NCBI RefSeq assembly: GCF_003330845.1
Contig: NZ_CP026121.1
Location: 186,001 to 250,000 of the forward strand
Length of the DNA: 64,000 nucleotides
Reading direction: 5' to 3'
Source: Streptomyces sp. Go-475
GTDB lineage: Bacteria > Actinomycetota > Actinomycetes > Streptomycetales > Streptomycetaceae
Positions 31,576-40,766 of the stretch are shown here, one piece after another; within the stretch, counting starts at the first letter, position 1; every line of letters begins with the position of its first letter. The position numbers and the translations under genes are program-made. A model generated the notes under the pieces. That model made no database searches and had not been told where the DNA came from. It was given only the letters and a program-made list of their open reading frames with translations.

Positions 31576-32469
31576 CTACCGCTCCCGCGCGGCGTGCGGC
31601 ACCACCGCCACGGGGCAGTCCGCGTGGTGCAGGACGCCGTGGGCCACCGAGCCGATGCGGGCGCCGACGGCGGTGCGGTGGGCGCGGCGGCCGACGACCA
31701 TCAGCTGGGCCGTGCCGGCCACCGACAGCAGGACCTGGCCGGCGCTGCCCATCTCCACGTGCTCCTCCACCGGCACGTCGGGGAACCGCTCCCGCCAGGG
31801 CCGGACCGCGGCGGCCAGGGCCTTCTTCTCGTAGGGCTCCAGTCCCCCGGCCTCGTCGAGGAGCTTCAGCGAGCCCGGGCTGTAGGCGAAGACGGGCGGC
31901 AGCGTCCAGGCCCGCACGACCCGTACCGTCGCCCCGCGCGCGGCGGCCGTCTCGAAGGCGAACCGGAGCGCGTCGGCGCTGTCCTCCGGGTCGCCCTGCT
32001 GGCCCACGACGATCTCGCGCCCGGCGGCCTCGCCCGAGGGCCGGTCGCCGGCCCGGACGAGCACCACGGGCCGGGTGGTTTCGGCGATGACCTGCTGGCC
32101 GACCGAGCCGAGCAGGAAGCCGACGACGGGGCCGTGCCCGCGCGAGCCGAGCACCAGCAGCTCGGCGTCGGCCGCGGCGGCGACCAGGGTGTCGACGACC
32201 GCGCCCTCGACGACGTCGGTGGTCACGTCGAGGTCCGGGTGCCGTTCGGTGACGGTCGCGACGGCCTCGGTCACCGCGCTGTGCACCCACTCGGCCTGGC
32301 TGTCCGCGTCGCCCTCGATCCCCGCTTCGAGCGCCTCCTGCGGCTGGAACCGCCAGGCGTGCACCACGCGCAGCGGCCGTTCGCGCCGCACCGCCTCGCG
32401 GGCCGCCCAGCCGAGGGCCGCGAGGCTCTCCTGCGATCCGTCGACCCCTGCGGTGATCGGGCGTGTCAT
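31576..32469 (-). CDS. Universal stress protein, two tandem Usp domains
   Basis: A 297-residue protein made of two Usp folds. Domain 1 starts PITAGVDGSQESLAALGWA and ends with the ATP motif VLGSRGHGPVVGFLLGSV. Domain 2 starts about residue 155 (REIVVGQQGD) and ends VVGRRAHRTAVGARIGSV. G-2x-G-9x-G(S/T) patterns indicate nucleotide binding in domain 1; domain 2 is less exact. AAGGAGG precedes the ATG at 32469. It diverges from the VOC gene by 60 bases. Streptomyces Usp proteins of this length are often induced by hypoxia or general stress. Confidence 0.92.
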   Translation of the reverse strand: MTRPITAGVDGSQESLAALGWAAREAVRRERPLRVVHAWRFQPQEALEAGIEGDADSQAEWVHSAVTEAVATVTERHPDLDVTTDVVEGAVVDTLVAAAADAELLVLGSRGHGPVVGFLLGSVGQQVIAETTRPVVLVRAGDRPSGEAAGREIVVGQQGDPEDSADALRFAFETAAARGATVRVVRAWTLPPVFAYSPGSLKLLDEAGGLEPYEKKALAAAVRPWRERFPDVPVEEHVEMGSAGQVLLSVAGTAQLMVVGRRAHRTAVGARIGSVAHGVLHHADCPVAVVPHAARER

Positions 32470-32529
32470 CCGGCTGCCTCCTTGGGAAAAGTCAGTGCGA
32501 CGATGATCAGTCTTCCCTACCCTGCCCCC

Positions 32530-32883
32530 ATGAGCTTGGAGTGGGAACAGGTGATGGTGGACTCGGCCGACCCCGAGGCGCTGGGCCGCTGGTGGGCCGA
32601 GGCGCTGGGCTGGGTGGTGGTGAACGACGAGCCCGACGAGTTCGAGATCCGGCCCGCCCCGGACCGGCTGCCCGGGCTGCTCTTCACGTCGGTGCCGGAG
32701 CGCAAGACGGTCAAGAACCGCCTGCACCTCGATTTCCGGCCCGACGACCAGGAGGCCGAGGTGGCCCGGCTGCTGGCGCTCGGCGCGCGGCGCGCCGACA
32801 TCGGGCAGGGCGAGCAGCCGTGGGTGACGATGACCGACCCGGAGGGCAACGAGTTCTGCGTGCTGGGGGCCCGCAGGAGCTGA
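32530..32883 (+). CDS. VOC-family (glyoxalase-like) protein
   Basis: A 117-residue single VOC module. WEQVMVDSADPEALGRWWAE is the typical start, followed by RLHLDFRPDDQEAEVARLL and the C-terminal TDPEGNEFCVL, where the final E is the common metal ligand. Small VOC proteins of this subfamily (glyoxalase_6-like) have varied or unknown activity. TACCCT lies just upstream of the ATG with no good ribosome site, so a leaderless message is possible. It is followed after about 105 bases by the REC-flavoprotein gene. Confidence 0.87.
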   Translation: MSLEWEQVMVDSADPEALGRWWAEALGWVVVNDEPDEFEIRPAPDRLPGLLFTSVPERKTVKNRLHLDFRPDDQEAEVARLLALGARRADIGQGEQPWVTMTDPEGNEFCVLGARRS

Positions 32884-32989
32884 TCTCCGTATCGGAGCGG
32901 GCCGCGGCGATCGAACATACGATGGGCGGAGGTCGGCGCGGCGCCCCGGGATGCCGCGCCGTGAGTCGACCGCCCGGTGTGGGGGACGT

Positions 32990-34666
32990 ATGGCACAGGC
33001 CGCCGACACGGCGCGGACCGTCATCATGACCGTGGACGACGATCCGGGGGTCTCCCGGGCCGTGGCCCGGGACCTGCGGCGGCGGTACGGCGCGTCGTAC
33101 CGGATCGTGCGCGCGGAGTCCGGCGAGTCGGCGCTGGAGGCGCTGCGGGAGCTGAAGCTGCGCGGCGATCTCGTGGCGGTGATCCTGGCGGACTACCGGA
33201 TGCCGCAGATGAACGGGATCGAGTTCCTGGAACAGGCCCTGGACGTCTACCCGGGCGCGCGGCGGGTGCTGCTGACGGCGTACGCGGACACGCACGCGGC
33301 GATCGACGCGATCAACGTCGTCGACCTCGACCACTACCTCCTCAAGCCGTGGGACCCGCCCGAGGAGAAGCTGTACCCGGTCCTGGACGACCTGCTGCAG
33401 GCGTGGCGGTCCAGCGACTTCCGGCCGGTGCCCGCCACGAAGGTGGTCGGGCACCGCTGGTCGTCCCGCTCCTCCGAGGTGCGGGAGTTCCTCGCCCGCA
33501 ACCAGGTGCCCTACCGCTGGTACTCCTCCGACGAGCCGGAGGGGCGGCGGCTGCTGGCCGCGGCCGGTGAGGACGGGCTGCGGCTGCCGGTCGTGATCAC
33601 CCCGGACGGGACGCCGCTGGTCGAGCCGGAGGCCGTCGACCTCGCCGCCCGGGTCGGCCTGGCGACCACCCCGGCCGCGGAGTTCTACGACCTGGTCGTG
33701 ATCGGCGGCGGCCCGGCCGGGCTCGGCGCGGCCGTCTACGGCGCCTCCGAGGGGCTGCGGACCGTGCTGGTGGAGCGCTCGGCGACCGGCGGGCAGGCCG
33801 GGCAGAGCTCCCGCATCGAGAACTACCTGGGCTTCCCCGACGGCGTGTCCGGGGCGCAGCTCACCGACCGCGCCCGGCGGCAGGCCGCCAAGTTCGGCGC
33901 GGAGATCCTCACCGCGCGCGAGGTGACGGCCCTGGAGGTCAACGGCGCCGCCCGCGTCGTGCGGTTCTCGGACGGTTCGGCGATCGCCGCGCACAGCGTG
34001 ATCCTGGCGACGGGCGTGAGCTACCGGCAGCTCGATGCACCCGGCTGCGACGCCCTGACCGGGTGCGGGGTCTACTACGGGTCCGCCCTGACGGAGGCGC
34101 CCGCCTGCCAGGGGCAGGACGTGTACATCGTCGGCGGCGCCAACTCGGCCGGGCAGGCGGCGATGTACCTGTCCCGGGGTGCCAAGTCGGTGACGCTGCT
34201 GGTGCGCGGCGAGTCGCTGACGGCGTCGATGTCGCACTACCTGATCCAGCAGATCGAGGAGTCCCCCAACATCCGGGTGCGGGCCCGCACGGTCGTCGAG
34301 GAGGCGCACGGCGACGGCCGGCTGGAACGGCTGACCCTGCGGGACGTGGACACAGGCGAGACCGAACAGGTCGACGCGCAGTGGATGTTCGTGTTCATCG
34401 GCGCGGCCCCGCTGACCGGCTGGCTGGACGGCACGGTGCTGCGCGACGAGCGCGGCTTCATCCTCGCCGGGCCCGACCTGAGCGCCGACGGCCGTCCGCC
34501 CGAGGGCTGGGAGCTGGACCGGCCGCCGTACCACCTGGAGACCAGTGTGCCCGGCGTGTTCGTGGCGGGCGACGCCCGCTCGGAGTCCGCCAAGCGGGTC
34601 GCGTCCGCCGTCGGAGAGGGAGCCATGGCCGTGATGCTCGTCCACCGGTACCTGGAGCAGTCGTGA
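32990..34666 (+). CDS. REC + glutaredoxin-like + thioredoxin-reductase-like fusion flavoprotein
   Basis: A 558-residue three-domain protein. Residues about 10-130 form a response-regulator receiver with acidic D16-D18, phospho-acceptor D68 (LADYRMP), T96 and K119. Residues about 150-215 look like a glutaredoxin fold, but the CxxC is replaced by serines in HRWSSRSSEVREFL. Residues 234-555 are thioredoxin-reductase-like, with FAD motif VVIGGGPAGLGAAVYGAS, NADPH motif YIVGGANSAGQAA and FVAGDARSE; the CATC redox site is replaced by Gly-Ser-Ala-Leu (364-367). So it binds FAD and NADPH but should not do disulfide exchange in the usual way. The ATG at 32990 follows GGGGGACGT. Its stop overlaps the kinase gene, suggesting that the kinase phosphorylates the REC domain. 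Confidence 0.92.
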   Translation: MAQAADTARTVIMTVDDDPGVSRAVARDLRRRYGASYRIVRAESGESALEALRELKLRGDLVAVILADYRMPQMNGIEFLEQALDVYPGARRVLLTAYADTHAAIDAINVVDLDHYLLKPWDPPEEKLYPVLDDLLQAWRSSDFRPVPATKVVGHRWSSRSSEVREFLARNQVPYRWYSSDEPEGRRLLAAAGEDGLRLPVVITPDGTPLVEPEAVDLAARVGLATTPAAEFYDLVVIGGGPAGLGAAVYGASEGLRTVLVERSATGGQAGQSSRIENYLGFPDGVSGAQLTDRARRQAAKFGAEILTAREVTALEVNGAARVVRFSDGSAIAAHSVILATGVSYRQLDAPGCDALTGCGVYYGSALTEAPACQGQDVYIVGGANSAGQAAMYLSRGAKSVTLLVRGESLTASMSHYLIQQIEESPNIRVRARTVVEEAHGDGRLERLTLRDVDTGETEQVDAQWMFVFIGAAPLTGWLDGTVLRDERGFILAGPDLSADGRPPEGWELDRPPYHLETSVPGVFVAGDARSESAKRVASAVGEGAMAVMLVHRYLEQS

Positions 34667-36108
34667 GCGGGCGGGCCGTGCCCTGCAGCCCGCAGGAGAT
34701 CGGCTCCCTGTTCCTGTTCGAGAAGCTGACGCCCGAGCAGCTCGGCCGGTTGTGCGCGGAAGGGCGGATGGAGCGGTTCGAGCCCGGGCCCGTGTACGCC
34801 GAGGGCGACCCCGCCACCTGCTTCTACGTGATGCTGGAGGGCACGGTCGTGCTGTACCGCCGGGTCGGCGGGGACGACGTGGAGGTGACCCGTACCTCCC
34901 AGCGCGGGGTGTACGCGGGGTCCATGCAGGCGTACCTGGGCGACCGGGTGCGGCAGGTCTACAACAACTCCATGCGCGTGACCGAGCCGACGCGCTTCTT
35001 CGTGCTGCCCGCCGACACGTTCGCGCAGATCATGCAGGAGTGGTTCCCGATGGCGGTGCATCTGCTGGAGGGGCTCTTCTTCGGTTCGAAGAGCACCGAG
35101 CGGGCCATCGGGCAGCGCGAACGGCTGCTGGCGCTCGGCTCGTTGTCCGCGGGTCTCACGCACGAGCTGAACAACCCGGCCGCGGCGGCCGTGCGGGCGA
35201 CCGCGACGCTGCGGGAGCGGGTCGGCAAGATGCGGCACAAGCTGGCGGTCATCGCGCAGGGTTCGTACGCCCCCGAGGTGATGGCGAAGCTCATCGACAT
35301 CCAGGAGCGCTGCGCCGAGCGCGTCTCCAAGGCGCCCGTGCTCAGCCCGCTGGAGGCCTCCGACCGGGAGGACGTGCTCACCGACTGGCTCGACGACCGG
35401 GGCATCCCGGACGGCTGGCGGATCGCGCCCACGTTCGTGCAGGCCGGTCTCGACGTGGACTGGCTGGACCAGGTCGCGGCCGCCGTGGACGAGGAGACGC
35501 TGCCGAGCGCGATCGGCTGGCTGAACTACACCGTCGAGACCGAGCTGCTGATGGACGAGATCAACGACTCGGCCACGCGCATCTCGCACCTCGTCGACGC
35601 GGCGAAGCAGTACTCGCAGCTCGACCGGGCCCCGTTCCGGAACGCCGACGTGCACGAACTCCTCGACTCCACCCTGCTGATGCTGTCGGGCAAGATCGGC
35701 CCGCAGATCAAGGTCGTCAAGGAGTACGACCGGACACTGCCGAAGATCCCGGCGTACCCGGCGGAGCTCAACCAGGTGTGGACGAACCTGATCGACAACG
35801 CGGTCTCGGCGATGAACAGCGCCGGCGGCGAAGGGACGTTGACCGTGCGGACGGCACGGGACCACGACCGGCTGCTGGTGGAGTTCCGGGACACGGGCGT
35901 CGGGATCCCGGCGGAGGACCGGGGGCGGATCTTCGACCCGTTCTTCACGACGAAGCCCGTGGGCGAGGGGACCGGGCTCGGGCTCGACATCTCCTGGCGG
36001 ATCGTGGTCAACAAGCACCACGGGAGCATCCAGGTGGAGTCGGAGCCCGGGGACACGCGGTTCCAGGTGCTGCTGCCGCTGACGGCGGCCGAGGAGGAGT
36101 CGGCATGA
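34663..36108 (+). CDS. Histidine kinase with N-terminal cNMP-binding domain
   Basis: A 481-residue soluble sensor kinase without transmembrane helices. Residues about 10-130 are a cyclic-nucleotide-binding-like barrel (FEPGPVYAEGDPATCFYVML). The H-box is LSAGLTHELNNPAAAAVRAT near residue 165, and an unusual about 150-residue helical insert separates it from the N-box QVWTNLIDNAVSAMNS. G1 (DTGVGIPAEDRG), F (FDPFFTTK) and G2 (GEGTGLGLDIS) are complete. It should autophosphorylate and pass the phosphate to a REC domain, most simply that of the upstream flavoprotein. The GTG at 34663 overlaps that gene's stop (GTGA), and the stop overlaps the next ATG. Confidence 0.93.
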   Translation: MSGRAVPCSPQEIGSLFLFEKLTPEQLGRLCAEGRMERFEPGPVYAEGDPATCFYVMLEGTVVLYRRVGGDDVEVTRTSQRGVYAGSMQAYLGDRVRQVYNNSMRVTEPTRFFVLPADTFAQIMQEWFPMAVHLLEGLFFGSKSTERAIGQRERLLALGSLSAGLTHELNNPAAAAVRATATLRERVGKMRHKLAVIAQGSYAPEVMAKLIDIQERCAERVSKAPVLSPLEASDREDVLTDWLDDRGIPDGWRIAPTFVQAGLDVDWLDQVAAAVDEETLPSAIGWLNYTVETELLMDEINDSATRISHLVDAAKQYSQLDRAPFRNADVHELLDSTLLMLSGKIGPQIKVVKEYDRTLPKIPAYPAELNQVWTNLIDNAVSAMNSAGGEGTLTVRTARDHDRLLVEFRDTGVGIPAEDRGRIFDPFFTTKPVGEGTGLGLDISWRIVVNKHHGSIQVESEPGDTRFQVLLPLTAAEEESA

Positions 36109-36461
36109 GTGGTGGGAACGGGATCGATCCGAGTGTGCCGCCGAGCGGCAGCGGGTGCGTGGAGTGCGACGCGGCCGGGGGCTGGTGGTTCCATCTGCGG
36201 CGGTGCGCGCAGTGCGGGCACGTGGGGTGTTGTGACAGTTCGCCCGGGAAGCACGCGACGGCTCATTTCCGGCAGACCGGGCATCCCTTCGTGCAGAGCT
36301 TCGAGCCGGGTGAGAGCTGGTTCTGGAGCTTCGAGACGAACGAGTTGTACGAGGGTGGCCCGGAGTTGGCCGGGCCGGTGAGTCACCCGCGGGAGCAGCC
36401 CGCGCCGGGGCCCGCCGGACGGGTGCCGGCGGACTGGGCCAGGGTCCTGCGGGCCCAGTAG
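36105..36461 (+). CDS. UBP-type zinc finger protein
   Basis: A 118-residue protein centred on a ZnF-UBP domain: GCVECDAAGGWWFHLRRCAQ, CGHVGCCDSS, KHATAHFRQTGHPFVQSF and SWFWSFETNELYEG. The Cys and His spacing matches the zinc ligands of ubiquitin-hydrolase-type fingers. In eukaryotes this fold binds ubiquitin C-termini; bacteria lack ubiquitin, so the partner here is unknown. The ATG at 36105 overlaps the kinase stop (ATGA), which makes it the third coupled gene of the cassette. The C-terminal 30 residues are proline-rich. Confidence 0.9.
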   Translation: MSGGNGIDPSVPPSGSGCVECDAAGGWWFHLRRCAQCGHVGCCDSSPGKHATAHFRQTGHPFVQSFEPGESWFWSFETNELYEGGPELAGPVSHPREQPAPGPAGRVPADWARVLRAQ

Positions 36462-36548
36462 TCCGGTACGCGCCGCCGGCCGGCGGCCGCGGGTTGTTCA
36501 TGGTTGATCGCGCAGTACCCCGCGCCCCCGAAAAAGAAGGGTGGTCCA

Positions 36549-39482
36549 GTGCCGCAGGCTTCGTTCATCGCGCCGGTCGTCGGGAGGGAAGCCGAACTCA
36601 CGCGGCTCTCCGAGGTGCTGCGGCGTGCGTGCGAGGGTGAGGCCCGTGCCGTGCTCCTCGCCGGGGACGCCGGTGTCGGCAAGACGCGGGTGCTGGACGA
36701 GGCCGGGAAGCGGGCCGCCGCCGCGGGCATGACCGTGGTCGCCGGGCACTGCGTGGATCTCGGGGACGTCGGACTGCCCTATCTGCCGTTCACCGAGATC
36801 CTGGGGGTGCTCGCCGCCGACGAGCGGTTCTCCGCCGCCCTGGCGGCCCATCCCGTGGTCGAGCGGCTGCTGGGTGCCGGGACCGACGCCGTGCGCGATG
36901 TGGACGCGCGGCTGCGGCTGTTCGAGGGGGTCGCCGGGCTGCTCGCCGACGTGGCGGAGGTCGCCCCCCTGTTGCTCGTGCTGGAGGACCTGCACTGGGC
37001 CGACCAGTCGTCGCGGGACCTGCTGCGGTTCCTGCTGGGCCGGGGCGTCCTGCGGCACCGGCTGGCGGTGTTCGCCTCGTACCGGGCGGACGATCTGCAC
37101 CGCCGGCATCCGCTGCGGCCGCTGCTGGCGGAGCTGGTGCGGCTGCCCGCCGTGGAGCGGCTGGAGCTGCGGCCGCTGGCCGATTCCGACGTGGACCGGC
37201 TGGTGCGGGCCCTCGAACGACGTCCGCTGCCGGACGCCACCGTACGGCGGATCGTCGAGCGGGCCGAGGGCAACGCCTTCTACGCGGAGGAACTGCTCGC
37301 GGCCACCGACACCGAGGCGGGCGGGGTGCCCAGCGGACTCGCCGATGTGCTGCTGATCCGTTTCGAGCAGCTCTCCGACACGGCCCAGCAGGTGCTGCGG
37401 ACCGCGGCCGTCGCCGGGCGCCGGGTGGAGCACGAGCTGCTGCGGGAGGCGGTCGGGCTGCCCGAGGAGGCACTGGAGTCGGCGCTGCGCGAGGCGGTGG
37501 GGCGGCAGTTGCTCGTCGCCGGGGACGACGACACGTACTCCTTCCGGCACGCCCTCGCCCGGGAGGCCGTCTACGCCGATCTGCTCCCCGGGGAGCGGTC
37601 GAGGCTGCACGGCGCGTTCGCGCGGCTGCTCGCCGGGCGCTGGCGCCGTGCCGAGAGCGCCGCCGAACGCGCCCATCACTACCGGGAGAGCCACGACCTC
37701 GCCGAGGCGTTGGCCGCTTCGTTGGAGGCGGCCGACCACGCCCAGCGGGTCGGCGCGCCGGCCGAGGAGCAGCGGCACCTCGAGGCGGCCCTGGACCTGT
37801 GGCCGGCCGTCGGCGCCGAGGCCCGGCCCTCCGGCCGGGGCGCCGACCGCGTGACGCTGACGCTGCGCGCCTCGGCGGCCGCCGCGCACGCCGGCGAGTT
37901 GCACCGGGCGGTCTCCCTCGCCCGGTCCGCACTGGCGGAACTCGGGCAGGACGCCGACTCCGAACTGGCCGCCCGGGTCCGCTACACACTCGCCGGGAAC
38001 CTGCTGAGCGTGGACAGCCTGACGGCCGCGTTCGCCTACAGCAGCGAGGCGCTGGCGATGATCCCCGAGGAGCCCGCGTCGGTCACGTGGGTGTGGGCGG
38101 CGGCCACGCACGCCATGGCCGCGCGGCACATCGGGAAGAACGACACCGCGCTGCGGGTCGCCCGGCGGGCCCTGAGCGTGGCCGAGGAGCTGGGGGTGAC
38201 CGACGCGCAGGCGGACCTGCTGATCTCCCTGGCCGTCTTCGACGGAGGCGGCCGACGCGGTCCCGAGGGCCGCGAGCTGCTGCTGCGGGCCCGGGAGCTG
38301 GCCCGGAGTTCCGGCAACGCGGCCGTGGAGCTGCGGGCCCTGTTCAACCTGGCCATGGGCTGCTACGAGAACGGGGAGCCGGCGGAGTGCCTGCCCTGGC
38401 TGACGGAGGGCCTGGACCGGGCCCGGCGTGCCGGGCTGCTGTCCTCGCCGTACCCGCTGGAGATGCGGTACCTGCGGCTGCTGGTGCTGTACGCGCTGGG
38501 CCGCTGGGACGAGTGCGTCCGCGCGGCGCGGGCCGATGCCGAGGTGCTGCCGGCCGCCGGCGGGTACACGGCCGGTCCCGCGCTGTACGTGGCGCTGGCC
38601 CGCGGCGACCTCACGGCGGCGGACCGGGCACGCGCCCTGCTGGAGGGGCCCTTCGACTGGATGGCCACCCTGGTGGCGGGCATCGTGCTCACCGACGCCG
38701 CGGCGCTGCGCCGTGATCCGGAGGAGGCGGTGCGCCGGATGCGCTCCACGGTCGCGGCCCTCACCGACGAGGCGGGCACCCGCCCGGACGTGACGGTCCG
38801 GCTCGCCGCACTGGCGTTGTCGGCCGTCGCCGACGCGGCCGTCGGACTGCGGCTGACCGGCGACGAGTCCGGGGCGCGCCGCTGGGCGGACACGGCGACG
38901 GAACTGGTGGAGTCGGCGCGGGCCGTCGCCGGCCGCGGTCAGAACGACACGCCGCAGGGCCCGGAGGGGCAGGCGTGGCTGGCCCGGGCCGAGGCGGAGT
39001 GGATCCGGGCCGTGTCGGGGCCGGACGCGGCGGCCTGGTCGGCGGCGGTGGAAGCGTTCACCTACGGCGACGTCCACGAGCGGGCGCGGTGCCGGCTGCG
39101 GTACGCCGAGGCCCTGGTGGCGGCCGGACGTCGCGAGGAGGCGGCGGCGGAGGCCCGGGGGGTCCGGGAGACCGCGGACCGGCTCGGTGCCGTGCCGCTG
39201 CGGGAGCAGGTGGACGCCCTGGTCCGGCGCGCCCGGCTGTCGGACGCCCCGCCCGCCGGAGACCGGGCCGGTGTGCTCACCGCGCGTGAGCAGGACGTGC
39301 TGCGGCTGCTCGCGCTCGGCCGCAGCAACCGGCAGATCGGCGAGGAGCTGTTCATCAGCGGCAAGACGGCGAGCGTCCACGTCTCCAACATCCTCGCCAA
39401 GCTGGGCGCTTCGAGCCGCGGCGAGGCGGTGGCGGTGGCGTACCGGGAGGGCCTGATCGCCCCGGAGCCGTCGGCGTCCTGA
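36549..39482 (+). CDS. Large AAA/LuxR-family (LAL) transcriptional regulator
   Basis: A 977-residue regulator. The N-terminal AAA ATPase has Walker A LLAGDAGVGKTRVLDEAG and Walker B LLLVLEDLHWADQSSRDLL. A long TPR-like helical middle (about 380-890) is followed by a C-terminal LuxR helix-turn-helix, LTAREQDVLRLLALGRSNRQ then ELFISGKTASVHVSNILAKL. These MalT/LAL-type proteins activate transcription, often in secondary metabolism. The GTG at 36549 (MPQASF) follows AAGAAGGGTGG. No biosynthetic cluster adjoins it, so the target is unknown; the nearest genes are the REC/kinase cassette and a GDSL lipoprotein. Confidence 0.94.
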   Translation: MPQASFIAPVVGREAELTRLSEVLRRACEGEARAVLLAGDAGVGKTRVLDEAGKRAAAAGMTVVAGHCVDLGDVGLPYLPFTEILGVLAADERFSAALAAHPVVERLLGAGTDAVRDVDARLRLFEGVAGLLADVAEVAPLLLVLEDLHWADQSSRDLLRFLLGRGVLRHRLAVFASYRADDLHRRHPLRPLLAELVRLPAVERLELRPLADSDVDRLVRALERRPLPDATVRRIVERAEGNAFYAEELLAATDTEAGGVPSGLADVLLIRFEQLSDTAQQVLRTAAVAGRRVEHELLREAVGLPEEALESALREAVGRQLLVAGDDDTYSFRHALAREAVYADLLPGERSRLHGAFARLLAGRWRRAESAAERAHHYRESHDLAEALAASLEAADHAQRVGAPAEEQRHLEAALDLWPAVGAEARPSGRGADRVTLTLRASAAAAHAGELHRAVSLARSALAELGQDADSELAARVRYTLAGNLLSVDSLTAAFAYSSEALAMIPEEPASVTWVWAAATHAMAARHIGKNDTALRVARRALSVAEELGVTDAQADLLISLAVFDGGGRRGPEGRELLLRARELARSSGNAAVELRALFNLAMGCYENGEPAECLPWLTEGLDRARRAGLLSSPYPLEMRYLRLLVLYALGRWDECVRAARADAEVLPAAGGYTAGPALYVALARGDLTAADRARALLEGPFDWMATLVAGIVLTDAAALRRDPEEAVRRMRSTVAALTDEAGTRPDVTVRLAALALSAVADAAVGLRLTGDESGARRWADTATELVESARAVAGRGQNDTPQGPEGQAWLARAEAEWIRAVSGPDAAAWSAAVEAFTYGDVHERARCRLRYAEALVAAGRREEAAAEARGVRETADRLGAVPLREQVDALVRRARLSDAPPAGDRAGVLTAREQDVLRLLALGRSNRQIGEELFISGKTASVHVSNILAKLGASSRGEAVAVAYREGLIAPEPSAS

Positions 39483-39521
39483 GGACCGGCTGGCCTCTGC
39501 AGCGGTCATCCCCGACGCGGG

Positions 39522-40766
39522 CTAGCCGGTCCGGCAGTCGAGGCTGCGGAGATCGACGGCGTCGGCCATCGCCCGCATGCCCTTGTCGTTGGGGTGCAGA
39601 TGGTCGCCACCGTCGAAGGCGGGCAGGATCCGCTCGGGGTCGTAGGGGCTGCGCAGGACGCGGTCGAAGTCGGTGACGGCGTCGAACGCGCCGCTGTCGC
39701 GGACGAAGGCGTTGACCTTCCGCCGTACCGCCTCCCCGGCCGGGTCCCACTCCTGCCAGCCCTTGTAGGGGGTGATCGTGGCGCCGACGACGCACTTGCC
39801 GGCCGCGTGCGCCCGGTCGATCAGCGTGCGGTAGCCGGCGATCAGCTCGTCGGCCGTGGCGCCCGGTTCGGCCTTGATGTCGTTGACGCCCTGGAAGAGG
39901 AACACCGTCCGCACCCCGGGCAGCGAGAGCGCGTCCCGGCGCAGGCGGTTCAGGGCGCTCTGCCCCGGGACGTCGGTGAGGACCCGGTTGCCGGCGATGC
40001 CTCCGTTGGCCACGCCTTCGACCTTGCCGGTGGCGGACCGGGCCAGCCGGCGGGCGAGGTAGTCGGGCCAGCGGCGGTTGCGGTCGGTCGTGGACTGCCA
40101 GCCGTCGGTGATGGAGTCACCGAGCGCGGCGACGGCGCCCGTCCCCTCGCGGGGCCGTACGGTGACGGCGTCGAGGTAGAACCAGGATCCGGTCCGCTGC
40201 TTCCAGTTCGCCGCGCTCTCCTCGGCGGTGTGGTCGCCCTCGGTGGTGTACGACGTCTGCATCGCCATCCAGTGCCCGGTGAGCGTGCCGCCCGCCCGGG
40301 CGACGTACAGGCTGACGGCGAGGGTGCTCGCGGCGGGGACGCGGCCGGGCAGCGGGTCGCTGTAGACGATGCCGCCGGCCGGGACGGTGACGGTGCGCGC
40401 GCCGCCGAAGGTCAGGCGCCGGTTGCTGCCGGGGACGAGCGCGGCCCCGTCCCGTTGCAGTCCGGCGTGGACGTTGCCGAACGTCACGGGCTGGTTGCCG
40501 AAGGCGTTGGACAGCCGCACCCGCAGGCCGCTGCCGCCGACGCTGGTGCGCACCAGCAGCCGGTAGCCGCGGCCGTCGGCCGCCTCGCCGATGCGGTCGG
40601 CGGACGAGGCCCAGGTGACCACGCCGTACTCCGCTCCCGTCGGGGCACCGGGCGGCGGGGACGGCTCGTCCCCCTGGGGTGTCGCGCCGGTCCCGCAGCC
40701 CAGTGCGACGCACGAGGAGAGGGCGGCCAGGGCGGCGCGGCAGCGGGGGCGTGCGGGGCGGTGCAT
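39522..40766 (-). CDS. SGNH/GDSL hydrolase, predicted lipoprotein
   Basis: A 414-residue secreted esterase. The signal peptide ends in lipobox ALGC with cysteine 24 as lipid anchor. The catalytic SGNH blocks are visible: AALGDSITDGWQST (Ser), GVANGGIAGNRVL (Gly), FLFQGVNDIK (Asn) and FDGGDHLHPNDKGM (Asp and His). An extra beta-rich N-terminal domain (about 45-200) precedes the catalytic domain. It likely hydrolyses extracellular esters such as acylated polysaccharide or lipid. The ATG at 40766 follows AAGGAGCGCC. It diverges from the TerD-CAP gene over 417 bases. Confidence 0.93.
   Translation of the reverse strand: MHRPARPRCRAALAALSSCVALGCGTGATPQGDEPSPPPGAPTGAEYGVVTWASSADRIGEAADGRGYRLLVRTSVGGSGLRVRLSNAFGNQPVTFGNVHAGLQRDGAALVPGSNRRLTFGGARTVTVPAGGIVYSDPLPGRVPAASTLAVSLYVARAGGTLTGHWMAMQTSYTTEGDHTAEESAANWKQRTGSWFYLDAVTVRPREGTGAVAALGDSITDGWQSTTDRNRRWPDYLARRLARSATGKVEGVANGGIAGNRVLTDVPGQSALNRLRRDALSLPGVRTVFLFQGVNDIKAEPGATADELIAGYRTLIDRAHAAGKCVVGATITPYKGWQEWDPAGEAVRRKVNAFVRDSGAFDAVTDFDRVLRSPYDPERILPAFDGGDHLHPNDKGMRAMADAVDLRSLDCRTG

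Noticed and set aside
36498..39509. A minus-strand open frame of about 1000 codons opposite the LuxR-type regulator
   Set aside because: It is Arg/Gln/Gly/His-rich with no recognisable domain. The plus strand encodes complete AAA and LuxR motifs over the same bases, so this is a GC-bias shadow.
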